Below are positions 44,724-54,081 of a stretch of DNA of 64,000 nucleotides, piece after piece. Within the stretch, counting starts at the first letter, position 1. Each line of letters starts with the position of its first letter. The stretch is taken from the NCBI GenBank assembly GCA_002855745.1, contig NDWX01000004.1, positions 1-64,000 on the forward strand, read 5' to 3'. The translations under genes were made by a program, and so were the position numbers. The stretch comes from Thermofilum sp. NZ13 (GTDB taxonomy: Archaea; Thermoproteota; Thermoprotei; Thermofilales; Thermofilaceae). Under the pieces are notes generated by a model that was not told where the DNA came from, did no database searches, and saw only the letters and a list, made by a program, of their open reading frames with translations.

Positions 44724-45361
44724 GGTTATGGTTTCAGGTGGAGCGCGTTCTAAACTACCTGTTTGATACGGCCATATACGAGCGGGCAAATACCGTGATG
44801 AGCCTGGGCGTGCACAGACTCCTCAGGAACATCGTTCTATCCTCCGTAGCCGGTAGGGTTCTAGATGTGGGTTGCGGGGACGGAGTGTACGTTCCTCAGC
44901 TTGTGCAGACTGCTGAGGAGGTTGTATGCATCGACCCAATAGCCACGAAGAACACGCACAATTATGCGAATTTCCACCGTGTAGTTGCAGCAGCAGAGTG
45001 CATACCCTTTAGAGCCAGGTCATTCGACTTCGCTATCGCGATGTTCAGCTTCCGTGACTTCATGGACAAAGCTCTAGGCATTTTTAACATGCGTAAAGCG
45101 TCGAGAAAAGGCGTCTTCATCCTCGACCTCTTCGCAATAAGCCGTTTCCTGCTACCAGCCGTCGTACTGTACTTTGGGTACATCGCCCCCATCTTGGGCT
45201 TCATCGTGAGCGGTGGTCGTCGAGGCAGGTGGGAGCTTTTGATCCCAACTCTTCAGCTAATGCCCAGGGCAGATTTTTTCACGAAACTCGGCGGGAAAGT
45301 GCTCATAAAGAAGGGACTAGGTTTAGTTGCAGTCATTTACATCCCACCTGAAACCCGCTGA
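44690..45361 (+). CDS. SAM-dependent methyltransferase, UbiE-like
   Basis: A 223-aa class I methyltransferase. VLDVGCGDGVYV is motif I, VVCIDP motif II and FDFAIAMFSFRDF resembles motif IV. The second half is hydrophobic (LLPAVVLYFGYIAPILGFIV), so it may act on a membrane lipid or quinone. It overlaps the prenyl synthase gene, which makes a prenyl-linked substrate plausible, but this is inference. The frame starts at GTG 44690; a GTG at 44738 would also serve. Confidence 0.75.
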   Translation: MASLGATGLPIGLWFQVERVLNYLFDTAIYERANTVMSLGVHRLLRNIVLSSVAGRVLDVGCGDGVYVPQLVQTAEEVVCIDPIATKNTHNYANFHRVVAAAECIPFRARSFDFAIAMFSFRDFMDKALGIFNMRKASRKGVFILDLFAISRFLLPAVVLYFGYIAPILGFIVSGGRRGRWELLIPTLQLMPRADFFTKLGGKVLIKKGLGLVAVIYIPPETR

Positions 45362-45504
45362 TTCTTAGCTAGGGATTTACGCTCAGCGTTTAAGGAGCCT
45401 GTACTCCAGATACAACCTCTCTTCTCTGATCAGTGTTTTGTTGCTTCCTATGGTAAAAGTGAAAAGAAAAGGTAAATCACCGCACGGGAATCTAAAAGAC
45501 AAAA

Positions 45505-45517
45505 ATATTTATATATA
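45505..45517 (+). promoter_or_regulatory. TATA box of the PadR-like gene
   Basis: ATATTTATATATA, one of the most AT-rich stretches near here, ends 33 bp before the ATG at 45551. It should set a start site near 45538. The following GATGTAGATAG could be part of an autoregulatory site, but no clear palindrome is seen. Confidence 0.6.
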
Positions 45518-45550
45518 GATGTAGATAGAAAAAAGTTCTAGCGATACGAT

Positions 45551-45901
45551 ATGGCTGAAGACAAGGGTCCCACGGTAGCTGAATCGCTAAGGGTAAATAC
45601 GGTGATAAAACTTTACACGCTAATACTGCTGGCTGAGGGCGAGAAGCACGGCTATGAGCTCATGAGGCTTCTCGAGAAGATGCTCGGCGTCCAAGTAGGG
45701 CCTTCGCAGGTTTACCCGTACCTGAAGAAACTAGAGGAAGCAGGCTTCGTGGAATCGCGCGAGGTTGGCTCTAGAGATAAGAAAATTTACAAACTGACAC
45801 CAGCTGGCATCGAGTTCGTCCGAGATATCCTAGAGCGCTCCCTCACGGTCATCCAGACAGCAGTAAAAGTACTTGGCCGTGAGAAAGTCTGCCTTCCATA
45901 A
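45551..45901 (+). CDS. PadR-family transcriptional regulator
   Basis: A 116-aa winged-helix regulator. LILLAEGEKHGYELMRLLEKMLGVQVGPSQVYPYLKKLEEAGFVES is the PadR signature, with the wing in KKIYKLTPAGIEF. The C-terminal helix for dimerisation is short, as in minimal PadR proteins. It stands alone with its own strong TATA box. The downstream geranylgeranyl reductase gene, 263 bp away, is a possible but unproven target. Confidence 0.9.
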   Translation: MAEDKGPTVAESLRVNTVIKLYTLILLAEGEKHGYELMRLLEKMLGVQVGPSQVYPYLKKLEEAGFVESREVGSRDKKIYKLTPAGIEFVRDILERSLTVIQTAVKVLGREKVCLP

Positions 45902-46164
45902 CCTTTGCGCCTAAAACCGCTGAAGCTCCTAGGCTCCCTATTTCTACCTAACGAAAAACACACGTTAAAGTGTGGCTCTTTTGACGCATCAACATTGTAG
46001 TTCTAATCATCGGATGTTTAGAAAGTATCAATTTCACCCCGTGGAGCTTAAAGTAGACAGCATGGATACTTTATAGTGTGCATCCAGAGACAAGACGCAC
46101 CTAGAAATAGCTAAGAGAACGGAGGGTAAAAGCTTAAGAGACATGTTGATGTAGCGACGGAACG

Positions 46165-47283
46165 ATGTTTAAGGTTGCGGTTATCGGCTTGGGCCCTGCC
46201 GGCGCGGCAGCTCTAAGAAGGTTAAGCGAGCTGGGCGTCGAGGCTATAGGCATAGAGAGGAAGCATGCCCTTGAGAGCCCTACAGTGTGCGGGGAGTTTT
46301 TACCGGAGCCGGAGGCCATTCAGTTCATCAGCCATAAGCCTTCAGTAAGGATGGCTTTCAACTACATCAGCCTTGCCAGAAAGCTGAACGCCTTTGATGA
46401 AATCCGCCTCAACATTGAGGGTGTAAGGTTATTCAGAATGGCAGTTCCAGGTTTTACTGTTAGCAGGCGGGAACTGGTCGAGAAGCTCGTTGAAAGAGCG
46501 AACTATGTTTTAGGTGACGACGTTGTATGCATTAGGAGACTGCAGAATCGCTACGTCATCAAGACTCGTCGAGGCAAAGTTCTCGAAAGCGAATACATCA
46601 TCGCTGCCGACGGATATCCTTCGCTCACGCGCAGGCTGCTCGGATGCGCTTCAAAGCTCGAAGCTAAAGATCTGGCAATCGGGGTGAACATGAAGATGCG
46701 GACACCCAACATGAGTAAGAGAGTTGTCTACATGCATGCCTCTCCTCAGACACCGGGCGGCTACGCCTGGATAATCCCTTACGAGGGCGAATTCTCTAAC
46801 GTAGGCATAGGAATCCGCTACAGCTACGTGAAGGCAGGCACAAACCCTATACTTCTTCTGAAGAGGTTCGTCGAGCTTAACCCTGAAGGCTTCCTGGATT
46901 CCGCCTCCAGCATCGAGACACCAAGGTCTAGGTGGATACCGGTTTCAGGATTCTACGCGCCCCCCGTATGCGAAAAGGTGCTTTTTGCCGGAGACTCTCT
47001 CGGCGCAACAAACCCCATAAACGGAGGCGGCATATTTACGTCGATGGCCCTCGGCATACTGGCTGCGGAGGCCGTTTGGCTGGAGAAGCCAGAAGTCTAC
47101 GCTGAGAGGGCTTGGAGCGAGGTCGGAAGCATACTGAGCGTTGGAAGGAAGTACAGGAAAATGGTCGACTTTGTCTTTGACCACTGGCAATTTTCAAGGC
47201 TGCTAAAGCTAGCCCCAGCCGGCCTCATAACGAAGATAATTAAGGGCGAAAAAACCGCTCTTTACTACTTCCTCGGCTCTTAG
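46165..47283 (+). CDS. Geranylgeranyl-reductase-family FAD-dependent oxidoreductase
   Basis: A 372-aa flavoprotein. The FAD site VIGLGPAGAAALRRLSELG opens the protein, TVCGEFLP matches the C(x)2-3 segment of the family, EYIIAADGYPSLTRRLLG is the central motif and VLFAGDSLGATNPINGGGI the second FAD site. It would saturate isoprenoid double bonds in archaeal lipids or a quinone side chain. ATG at 46165 follows a TAAAAGCTTAAG box. The gene-free 45902-46164 before it holds only a small hairpin. Confidence 0.87.
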   Translation: MFKVAVIGLGPAGAAALRRLSELGVEAIGIERKHALESPTVCGEFLPEPEAIQFISHKPSVRMAFNYISLARKLNAFDEIRLNIEGVRLFRMAVPGFTVSRRELVEKLVERANYVLGDDVVCIRRLQNRYVIKTRRGKVLESEYIIAADGYPSLTRRLLGCASKLEAKDLAIGVNMKMRTPNMSKRVVYMHASPQTPGGYAWIIPYEGEFSNVGIGIRYSYVKAGTNPILLLKRFVELNPEGFLDSASSIETPRSRWIPVSGFYAPPVCEKVLFAGDSLGATNPINGGGIFTSMALGILAAEAVWLEKPEVYAERAWSEVGSILSVGRKYRKMVDFVFDHWQFSRLLKLAPAGLITKIIKGEKTALYYFLGS

Positions 47284-48029
47284 AAGAGGAAACCGAATCT
47301 CTGATCCACTTCGTTCGGGTCCAGTTTCTCGTATGCCTCTGTCGTTCCGAGGTCGAACCAAAAAGCACTCGTTAAGTATCCTCCAACCCTAAGCCTTCGC
47401 TCTATCAAAACCCTGATGAGATCTCCCATGATGTCAATATCCCTCTTAGTCTCTGCGATCTCGTGTAGCACGTCAAGAGCTTTTCTACGAAGAGCGACAA
47501 CACCTATAGTGACCGGTTTTCCGAGAGGGGGCTTTTCGACCATCCGCACAACCTCTTCGCCATCAAGCTCGGCAACGCCGACCGCGACCCTATAGTTCGG
47601 CGAGAGGGCGAGTGTAGATATGAACCCTCTCTCGTCGTGGAACCTAAGCATCTCAGAGAGATTAATGTCGCTCAGGATGTCACCGTAGTAAACGAGTATA
47701 TTTTCAGCGTCGTCCAAAGCTCCCTTTAGGTAAGCATTGTAGAGAGCGCCGCCGTTGCCGCCGAACTCGGGGTTGTCCCAGACGTAGGATATTTTGACGC
47801 TGTACCTTTCCCCATCGTTGAAGTAGTTCACGATCTGCTGTCCTTTGTAGCCTATGAGCATCACGATGTTGTTTATGCCGTGGTACTTCATCAGTCGCAC
47901 AATGTACTCGAGAAGCGGTTTCTGCTGAGAGCCTATAGGGATCATGGCTTTCTGGAAGTAGTAAGTTAGCGGCCTGAGCCTTTTACCTTCACCCCCGCAG
48001 AGAATCACGCCTACAGTGTTTTGGGTCAA
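47280..48029 (-). CDS. Sugar-phosphate nucleotidyltransferase
   Basis: An approximately 249-aa enzyme of the RfbA/GlmU-N family that makes NDP-sugars from sugar 1-phosphates. GVILCGGEGKRLRPLTYYFQKAMIPIG is the nucleotide-binding signature with the catalytic Arg and Lys. VYYGDILSD binds metal, and VRMVEKPPLG and FWFDLGTTEAY are typical. TTG at 48029 is chosen because a TTCATATAC box about 30 bp upstream makes it near-leaderless; the frame is open to 48131. The sugar is not known. It may feed the glycosyltransferase at 4125. Confidence 0.87.
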   Translation of the reverse strand: MTQNTVGVILCGGEGKRLRPLTYYFQKAMIPIGSQQKPLLEYIVRLMKYHGINNIVMLIGYKGQQIVNYFNDGERYSVKISYVWDNPEFGGNGGALYNAYLKGALDDAENILVYYGDILSDINLSEMLRFHDERGFISTLALSPNYRVAVGVAELDGEEVVRMVEKPPLGKPVTIGVVALRRKALDVLHEIAETKRDIDIMGDLIRVLIERRLRVGGYLTSAFWFDLGTTEAYEKLDPNEVDQRFGFLF

Positions 48030-48162
48030 GCTGACACCGATTACCTGTTTTTCGAAAAAGTATATGAATTTACTCTTTATCCTCGTTTCTAAGAAAACAT
48101 CCTGGTTAATAACACACGGTAAAAGCCACAACAGTTAAGTCAGTAAGTTGATAATACAAAAT

Positions 48163-49485
48163 GTGCCTTCAACGCAGTGCGTCTGGGAAGAGGACTTTGA
48201 TATAGTGCGTGCTAAAGCTAGGTGGGTTCTCGACTCGCGCGCAAACCCTACAGTCGAAACAGAAGTATATACTCTCGGCGGCGGTTCTGGGAGAGCGATC
48301 GTTCCGTCTGGCGCCTCTACGGGTACTCACGAGGCGTTAGAGCTACGAGACGGTGGGAAAGATTTCCACGGCAAGGGAGTTACCAGAGCTGTCGAGAACG
48401 TTAACACCGTCATTGCTAGGGAAATCGTAGGGATGGATGCTAGAAAGCAGGAAGACATAGACAGGAGGCTGATAGAGCTGGACGGAACTCCCAATAAGTC
48501 GAGATTGGGTGCGAATTCCATACTTTCCGTCTCCCTCGCGGTGGCGCACGCCGCTGCCAGCACTTACGGTATGCCGCTCTACCTGTACTTAGGGGGCCTT
48601 CAAGCCCACCTTCTACCTGTCCCCCTCATGAACATCATAAATGGGGGGAAGCACGCCGGTAACGAGCTCAGGATCCAGGAGTTCATGATCGCTCCTGTAG
48701 GGGCGAAGTCCTTCGCCGAGGCGCTCAAGATGGGTAGTGAAGTGTACCACGCGCTTAGGAGCATCCTGAGGGAGCGCTACGGAGCCCACGCGGTAAACGT
48801 GGGGGATGAGGGTGGCTTCGCGCCTCCCATGAGGGAGTCGAGGGAGGCTTTAAGGGCTCTAGTAGACGCCATAAAGCTCGCCGGGTATGAGCCCGGGAGG
48901 GACGTTGCTTTAGCGCTGGACGCGGCGGCCTCCGAGTTCTACGACGAGAAGAGAGGCACCTACTTCTTGGATGGAAGAGAGTTCAGCCGTGAGCAGCTCA
49001 TTAAGTACTACGCAGAGCTTGTCGGCGAGTTTCCGGTAATATCGATCGAGGATCCTCTGCACGAGGATGATTTCGAGGGGTTTGCCATCGTTACCCGTGA
49101 CTTAAAGGTTCAGATAGTGGGAGACGATCTTTTTGTCACTAACCCCTCAAGGCTCTCGAAAGGCATATCGCTCGGAGCCGCAAACGCTCTGCTCCTCAAG
49201 GTCAACCAGATCGGTACCCTTTCTGAGTCGCTTGAAGCGGCTAGGCTAGCTATGAACAACGACTACTCGGTGATAATTAGCCATCGAAGCGGTGAGAGCG
49301 AGGACACTACGATAGCTCACCTGTCTGTCGCCCTTAACACAGGGCAGATAAAGACCGGGGCTCCTGCGCGCGGGGAGAGAACGTCCAAGTACAACGAGCT
49401 CATAAGGATCGAGGAGGAGCTCGGGTCCCGTGCGAAGTACCCTGGCCTCTCAGCGTTCAAGCACTACAGGCTAAGTTCTCTCTGA
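48163..49485 (+). CDS. eno: Enolase
   Basis: An approximately 440-aa glycolytic enzyme that interconverts 2-phosphoglycerate and phosphoenolpyruvate. [18 protein letters not shown], the metal and substrate site [10 protein letters not shown], catalytic region [31 protein letters not shown] and [16 protein letters not shown] are all present. The usual DSRGNPT reads DSRANPT. The start is unsure: TTG at 48148, GTG at 48163 and GTG at 48205 are in frame, and the last would begin just before the conserved KARWVLDSR. Confidence 0.94.
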   Translation: MPSTQCVWEEDFDIVRAKARWVLDSRANPTVETEVYTLGGGSGRAIVPSGASTGTHEALELRDGGKDFHGKGVTRAVENVNTVIAREIVGMDARKQEDIDRRLIELDGTPNKSRLGANSILSVSLAVAHAAASTYGMPLYLYLGGLQAHLLPVPLMNIINGGKHAGNELRIQEFMIAPVGAKSFAEALKMGSEVYHALRSILRERYGAHAVNVGDEGGFAPPMRESREALRALVDAIKLAGYEPGRDVALALDAAASEFYDEKRGTYFLDGREFSREQLIKYYAELVGEFPVISIEDPLHEDDFEGFAIVTRDLKVQIVGDDLFVTNPSRLSKGISLGAANALLLKVNQIGTLSESLEAARLAMNNDYSVIISHRSGESEDTTIAHLSVALNTGQIKTGAPARGERTSKYNELIRIEEELGSRAKYPGLSAFKHYRLSSL

Positions 49486-49532
49486 GTCCAGGCAAAACGT
49501 TTTTAAGGAGAAAGCGAATCTTTCTTTCTCCC

Positions 49533-50336
49533 ATGCTGAGCTCACAAGCCACCGTTGTGTCGAAGTCTATTCTGAATAAGTGGATTGAACGGGACCAGTT
49601 TGTAGCTAGGCTCGTTAAGGTCATCGAGAGCGATGAGGAGGTTCAGGCTCTGCTCGAGATGAGCAACACGATAGCTGTGAAGCGCCTCGGGTACAATGAC
49701 CATGGTCCAGTCCACGCGAGGATAGTGGCTGGAGCATCGCTCGAGATAATGCACATGCTACTTAACCGTAATGTAGATTTCACCACCTTGAAGGACGGGA
49801 CAGCGCAGAGCCTCGACGAAGTCAAAACTATTCTCGTGCTAGCAAGCTACCTTCATGATACTGGAAACTCCGTTCACCGCGAAAACCACGAGTTGATAGG
49901 TAGCCTTCTAGCCAAGGACATTGTTGACAGGATCATAAGTACCGTGCACCCAGGCATCGGTTCCCGAAGGTATACTCTGAGGCAGGAGATTCTTTCAGCA
50001 ATATATAGTACTGAGTTCAACGTAAAGGCCTTGACGCTCGAGGCCAGTATAGTGAAGCTCGCAGACGGGCTGGACATGTCGGAAGGTCGTGCTCGTTTAC
50101 CTTATAAGATGGGGAAGGTGGACATGCACTCCCTGTCGGCGCTTAGCATCAAGCGTGTCGAGCTGTCTCAAGGTGACGACGTCCCTATTCAGGTCTCCGT
50201 GTACATGGAAGATCTAGCCGGCTTCTTCCAGGTGGAGAGAGTTCTCATGCCGAAGCTTGAGTCAAGCAAGCTGAAAGGTCTGGTCAAGGTAAATATCTAC
50301 AGTGAGAAGGGTGAAAGAGTGATCTCATTGCTCTAA
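49533..50336 (+). CDS. HD-domain phosphohydrolase
   Basis: A 267-aa metal-dependent hydrolase. NDHGPVHARIV contributes the first His, ASYLHDTGNSVHRENHELIG is the HD motif with extra His residues and VKLADGLDMSEGRARLPY the downstream Asp. It resembles an archaeal family with unknown substrates, probably nucleotides. A TTTTTAAGG box 30 bp before ATG 49533 supports the start. Confidence 0.85.
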   Translation: MLSSQATVVSKSILNKWIERDQFVARLVKVIESDEEVQALLEMSNTIAVKRLGYNDHGPVHARIVAGASLEIMHMLLNRNVDFTTLKDGTAQSLDEVKTILVLASYLHDTGNSVHRENHELIGSLLAKDIVDRIISTVHPGIGSRRYTLRQEILSAIYSTEFNVKALTLEASIVKLADGLDMSEGRARLPYKMGKVDMHSLSALSIKRVELSQGDDVPIQVSVYMEDLAGFFQVERVLMPKLESSKLKGLVKVNIYSEKGERVISLL

Positions 50337-50388
50337 AAACCTGGATATCTTTAATAACTGGACATTGTCTAAAACACCCTGGTCGCAG

Positions 50389-51609
50389 ATGGAACTACCG
50401 GCTATCGAGGGGGGAAAACCTGTTCGGGACACCTTTAAGGAGTACTTTCCGAGGATTTCGGATTACGAGAAACAGCTCGTGCTTTCGGTTCTCGAGTCCG
50501 GTCGCTTAGCTTCAGGCGTGGGAACCTTCGTCCATAGGTTTGAGGAGGAGTACGCAAGGTTCATAGGAGTGAAGTACTCTCTTGCCGTTTCGAACGGAAC
50601 AGCTGCATTGCACACGGCTGTCGCCAGCCTTGGTATAGGAGTAGGGGACGAGGTTATCACGACCCCTTTCAGCTTTGTCGCAACTGCCACAGCCGTGTTG
50701 CACAACAACGCCATCCCGGTGTTCGGGGATATAGAGCTGGATACACTCAACCTAGACCCGGAAACAATAGTTGATAAAATCACTCCTAGAACGAGAGCTA
50801 TACTGGTAGTTCACCTAGCGGGGCATCCTGCGGAGATGGACGAGATAATGAAGATCGCCCGCGAGAACGGTCTCGCGGTGATAGAAGACTGCGCTCAGGC
50901 TATCGGGAGTGAGTACAAAGGGAGAAAGGTGGGTAGCATTGGGGACGTAGGGGCTTTTAGCTTCTACCAGTCCAAGAACATGACAACAGGAGAGGGAGGG
51001 ATGGTCACGACAAATGACGAAGCAGTCTACAGGAAAGCGAGGCTTTTCGTAGAGCACGGCTCCGAGGAGCGCTACTACCACACAACTCTCGGATGGAACT
51101 ACCGGATGACAGAGCTACAGGCCGCGCTGGGCTTGGGTCAGCTGTCGCGAATAGAGGAGCTAAACAGAGCAAGGGAGGAGATTGCTAGAATATATTCCGA
51201 TGAGCTAGCGAGCCTTGATGGAGACCTCGTTTTGCTACCTAAGCCGAGGAAGCACGTTAAGCACACATGGCACATATACCAGGTTTTGCTCAGGCTGGAG
51301 AATCTAAGGGTTAGTCGAGACAGGGTGGTTGAAGCCGTAAGGCGTGAGAACGTTTTAGTCCTCGTCTCGTACCCTCGTGTAATATACGAGAACCCACTGT
51401 TCCAGAAGCTCGACGCTTACGGGCGGGGTTGCCCCTGGTCTTGTCCCTACTACGGTGGTAAAGTTTCGTACAAGCCCGGGCTTTCCCCGAAAGCAGAGCT
51501 TGCCGCGAGAAGCGTGGTTACCTTACCAACGCTCGCAGGTATGAGCGCTGATGATGCTGTTGACACAGCAAAGGCTTTAAAGAAAGTTCTGCTGTATTAC
51601 AGGAAGTGA
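50389..51609 (+). CDS. DegT/DnrJ/EryC1-type sugar aminotransferase
   Basis: An approximately 406-aa PLP enzyme that aminates keto sugars for surface glycans. VSNGTAALHTAV, EDCAQAIGSEYKGRKVG and SFYQSKNMTTGEGGMV (with the PLP lysine in SKN) are the hallmarks, and HTWHIYQV lies near the active site. ATG at 50389 fits a CTTTAATAA box; TTG at 50365 is also open. It overlaps the acyl-CoA synthetase subunit gene by 4 bp. Confidence 0.9.
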   Translation: MELPAIEGGKPVRDTFKEYFPRISDYEKQLVLSVLESGRLASGVGTFVHRFEEEYARFIGVKYSLAVSNGTAALHTAVASLGIGVGDEVITTPFSFVATATAVLHNNAIPVFGDIELDTLNLDPETIVDKITPRTRAILVVHLAGHPAEMDEIMKIARENGLAVIEDCAQAIGSEYKGRKVGSIGDVGAFSFYQSKNMTTGEGGMVTTNDEAVYRKARLFVEHGSEERYYHTTLGWNYRMTELQAALGLGQLSRIEELNRAREEIARIYSDELASLDGDLVLLPKPRKHVKHTWHIYQVLLRLENLRVSRDRVVEAVRRENVLVLVSYPRVIYENPLFQKLDAYGRGCPWSCPYYGGKVSYKPGLSPKAELAARSVVTLPTLAGMSADDAVDTAKALKKVLLYYRK

Positions 51610-52307
51610 ACCGGATGACCAACCCGATTTTGGAGAAAGCAATCAATGAGGGCAGGTCGCTTCTATCGCTCTCGGAGTCGTTGGCTCTACTTGAGAGCTA
51701 CGGTTTGCCAGTCGCGAGGTACATTACGCTAAAACGACCAGAGGAGGCCGCAAAGGCGGTTAGCCTCGGCTTTCCAGTTGTGTTGAAGCTTGACAGCCCT
51801 GATATTGTTCACAAAACAGAAGCTGGAGCTGTGAGAACGGGAATAGGCTCCGAGGTCGAGCTGAGGCAAGCGATGGATGAAATGCTCTCAAGCGTCAGGC
51901 AAAGGTACCCTGAGGCTAGAGTCTATGGTTTTGTAGTACAGGAGATGGTTCAGAAAGCGCACGAAGTGATAATCGGGGGTCTTCGGGACGAGCAGTTCGG
52001 CCCTGTGATAGCGTTCGGCATAGGCGGGATACTCGTAGAGGTCCTCAAAGACGTGGTGTTCGAGATCGCGCCCGTGTCCTACGAAGACGCACTAGAGATC
52101 ATTAAGAGAATCAAGGGCTACAGGATTTTGGAGGGGTACAGAGGGCTACCTCGGGCTAACATAGAGTTGCTTGCTGAGACGATAAGCAGAGCCTCGCTCA
52201 TGTTCTCCGAGCTCTCCACCACCGTCAGCGAAATGGACCTTAACCCCACCTTTGTCTCATCTGAGTGGGTGAAGATAGCGGACGCTAGGTTCAAGCTAAG
52301 CTACTAG
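51606..52307 (+). CDS. ADP-forming acyl-CoA synthetase, beta subunit
   Basis: A 233-aa ATP-grasp subunit of the enzyme that makes ATP from acetyl- or aryl-CoA. SLALLESYGLPVARYI, FPVVLKLDSPDIVHKTEAGAVRTGI and KAHEVIIGGLRDEQFGPVIAFGIGGILVEV are family segments, and EMDLNPTF closes the domain. GTG at 51606 overlaps the preceding stop; ATG at 51615 is the alternative. The alpha subunit is not in the window. Confidence 0.92.
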   Translation: MNRMTNPILEKAINEGRSLLSLSESLALLESYGLPVARYITLKRPEEAAKAVSLGFPVVLKLDSPDIVHKTEAGAVRTGIGSEVELRQAMDEMLSSVRQRYPEARVYGFVVQEMVQKAHEVIIGGLRDEQFGPVIAFGIGGILVEVLKDVVFEIAPVSYEDALEIIKRIKGYRILEGYRGLPRANIELLAETISRASLMFSELSTTVSEMDLNPTFVSSEWVKIADARFKLSY

Positions 52308-52341
52308 ATAGCGAGGATTTAGGTCTCTGAACCTTCTCCCC

Positions 52342-52375
52342 CTCAGGCCAGAGCGCATAAAAGGCCTCTGGTGAG
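52342..52375. terminator. Possible transcript-end hairpin after the acyl-CoA synthetase gene
   Basis: CTCA-gg-CCAGAG (52342-52353) pairs with CTCTGG-TGAG (52366-52375) around a 12-nt loop, giving ten base pairs and a 2-nt bulge. It starts 35 bp past the stop. No T-run follows, so a processing or regulatory role is as likely. The rest of 52308-52549 holds no gene that I can see. Confidence 0.35.
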
Positions 52376-52549
52376 AGCAACAAGCGACAGAAACTATGAA
52401 TTGTATCGCATCAGTCGCGAGAAGACTCGTCACCTATCAATTATACCGTCGCCTCATCATCCGCTTAATTAGGTGTCGACGGCCTCCTTATAAACCCTCT
52501 TCCCCCGAAACTTTTTTAGCAAGCATAACTATTCGAAGCGTGAAAAAGT

Positions 52550-52879
52550 ATGCCGATTAGTATGGGTGCTGTCCTTGAGTTTATCATCGGTTGGGTTGTG
52601 AGTGCTATTGTGATCTACGTTGCGCTGAAGATTTTTCCAGGCAAGCAGAAACGCGAGAACATTGCTGGGGCCCTCTTAGCCGCACTAGTCGGCGAAATAA
52701 TCTTCGCGTTATTCAACATCCTAAAAATACCCTTCGCGAACATCCTGGCGATAGTAGCGTGGCTGTGGGCTCTCAGGAAAATCTTCGGTGTAGGCTGGGT
52801 AGGAGCTGCGGTCATAGCCTTCCTAATCTACGTTTTCAGCGTATTTGTCTCGCTCCTAGGGCTTCCGCACATCATATAG
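52550..52879 (+). CDS. Small integral membrane protein
   Basis: A 109-aa protein almost wholly hydrophobic, with about four spans: LEFIIGWVVSAIVIYVALKI, ENIAGALLAALVGEIIFALF, ANILAIVAWLWAL and GWVGAAVIAFLIYVFSVFVSLL. Basic residues KQKRE and RK mark loops. It resembles small archaeal membrane proteins of unknown role. ATG at 52550 is preceded by several AT-rich boxes. Confidence 0.7.
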   Translation: MPISMGAVLEFIIGWVVSAIVIYVALKIFPGKQKRENIAGALLAALVGEIIFALFNILKIPFANILAIVAWLWALRKIFGVGWVGAAVIAFLIYVFSVFVSLLGLPHII

Positions 52880-52946
52880 CTTTACCTTGAACCGCATACT
52901 TTTTTTAAGGCGGGATGCTTGTTAATGACTAGGTGCGCTTGCAGTA

Positions 52947-53618
52947 ATGGAGTGGAAGGAATCTAACGCGTACTCAACCTTGGAGTCAATAGTTTCACAT
53001 TACATAGCTAGGTACTTCTCCGATCTCACGCAGCAGGAGGTCGAGTTCATGAGCGACGTGGCAACACAGGACCTTGTGAATTACCTGGCAGTAAAGTTCG
53101 ACTTCATAGGCGACCCGGACTACAGCTACAAGTCTCTTGCGTTAGCGTCGAAGCTGGCTGAGGAGAATCCGCTCGAGTTCGACTCCCTGGTGAACGAGTG
53201 GGCTGAAATCTGGGTTCTCAAGTGGAGGCAGAGAGTTAAGCTCGTAATGTCCGATGACCCTGAGAACACTAAGGCTGTCCAGCGTCTGGAGGAAAAAGTT
53301 GGACCAATTCTGGATGTGCTCGGCGACGAAGCCACGGAGTTTAAAAAGTTCGCGATAGGGTCCTTGATTAGGACAGGGGAGGTATGCTTCACGAACCTCA
53401 TGGCCGAGATGGTCGTAAAGGAGATCTTCTTCAAGATAGCGTCAAGCCAGAGAGGCGATGAGGCCGTAAACTTCATCAAGTCAAACCCTGTGTTCGTGAT
53501 CAATGAGGTTGTGAAAAGGGTGAAGGAGCTAGGACAGTTCCGAGGCAACCTGGTCGTCGTCAGGATAAACCCAGCGTTTTTCCAGGATGCCCGGGGTGAA
53601 GCTGTTGAGTGGTGGTGA
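52947..53618 (+). CDS. Unrecognised 223-aa helical protein
   Basis: I do not recognise a named family. The protein is acidic and largely helical, with no signal peptide or membrane span. It contains a long charged stretch (LKWRQRVKLVMSDDPENTKAVQRLEEKVG) and a strand-like end (NLVVVRINPAFF). It overlaps the DUF151 nuclease gene by 32 bp, and that gene overlaps xerA, so the three form a tight operon and this one may act in DNA handling. A CTTTTTTTAAGG box precedes it. Confidence 0.7.
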   Translation: MEWKESNAYSTLESIVSHYIARYFSDLTQQEVEFMSDVATQDLVNYLAVKFDFIGDPDYSYKSLALASKLAEENPLEFDSLVNEWAEIWVLKWRQRVKLVMSDDPENTKAVQRLEEKVGPILDVLGDEATEFKKFAIGSLIRTGEVCFTNLMAEMVVKEIFFKIASSQRGDEAVNFIKSNPVFVINEVVKRVKELGQFRGNLVVVRINPAFFQDARGEAVEWW

Positions 53619-54081
53619 AAAAGAAGAGTACTTGAAAGTTGACGTTGTAGGCGTTTACCCGATACTCTTCGAATCGGGTGGCGCAGGGTTTGTAATGCTT
53701 CTCGAGGCACCAGAGTGGAAAGGTAAGGTGCTACCAATATACATTGGTGTGAGCGAGGGAGTAGCTATTCAGAACGCTCTAAACGGCGTGAGAACGGAGA
53801 GGCCGATGACGCACGACCTGATAATAAACATCCTCGAGGCTCTCGGAGTTTCCGTGGAGAGAATAACCATAGATGCGCTTCTCAACAACAGCGTCTATAC
53901 AGCAACCATCGTTCTAAGGAAAGGCGATGAGCAGAAGGGGGAAAGGCTATTCATCGACGCTAGGCCGAGCGACAGCGTAGCAATAGCACTGCGCGCTGGC
54001 GCCCCCATATACGTTGCCTCGCACCTTGAAAGGCTTGCGCGGCGGCCAGAAGAGCTGGGGTTTAAGGAGGAAAATGAGTAG
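53587..54081 (+). CDS. DUF151 (bifunctional nuclease-like) protein
   Basis: A 164-aa protein of the DUF151 family, represented by plant bifunctional nucleases and Thermotoga TM0160. LLEAPEWKGKVLPIYIGVSEGVAIQNALNG and RPMTHDLIINILEALGVSVERI are the family core, with RPSDSVAIALRAGAPIYV near the end. Enzymatic activity in archaea is unproven. It starts at ATG 53587 within the preceding gene and its stop overlaps the start of xerA. Confidence 0.88.
   Translation: MPGVKLLSGGEKEEYLKVDVVGVYPILFESGGAGFVMLLEAPEWKGKVLPIYIGVSEGVAIQNALNGVRTERPMTHDLIINILEALGVSVERITIDALLNNSVYTATIVLRKGDEQKGERLFIDARPSDSVAIALRAGAPIYVASHLERLARRPEELGFKEENE

Noticed and set aside
45959-45974. Hairpin CACAC-GTTAAA-GTGTG followed by CTCTTTT after the PadR gene
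   Set aside because: It may be a terminator, but a five-pair stem is too weak to claim.
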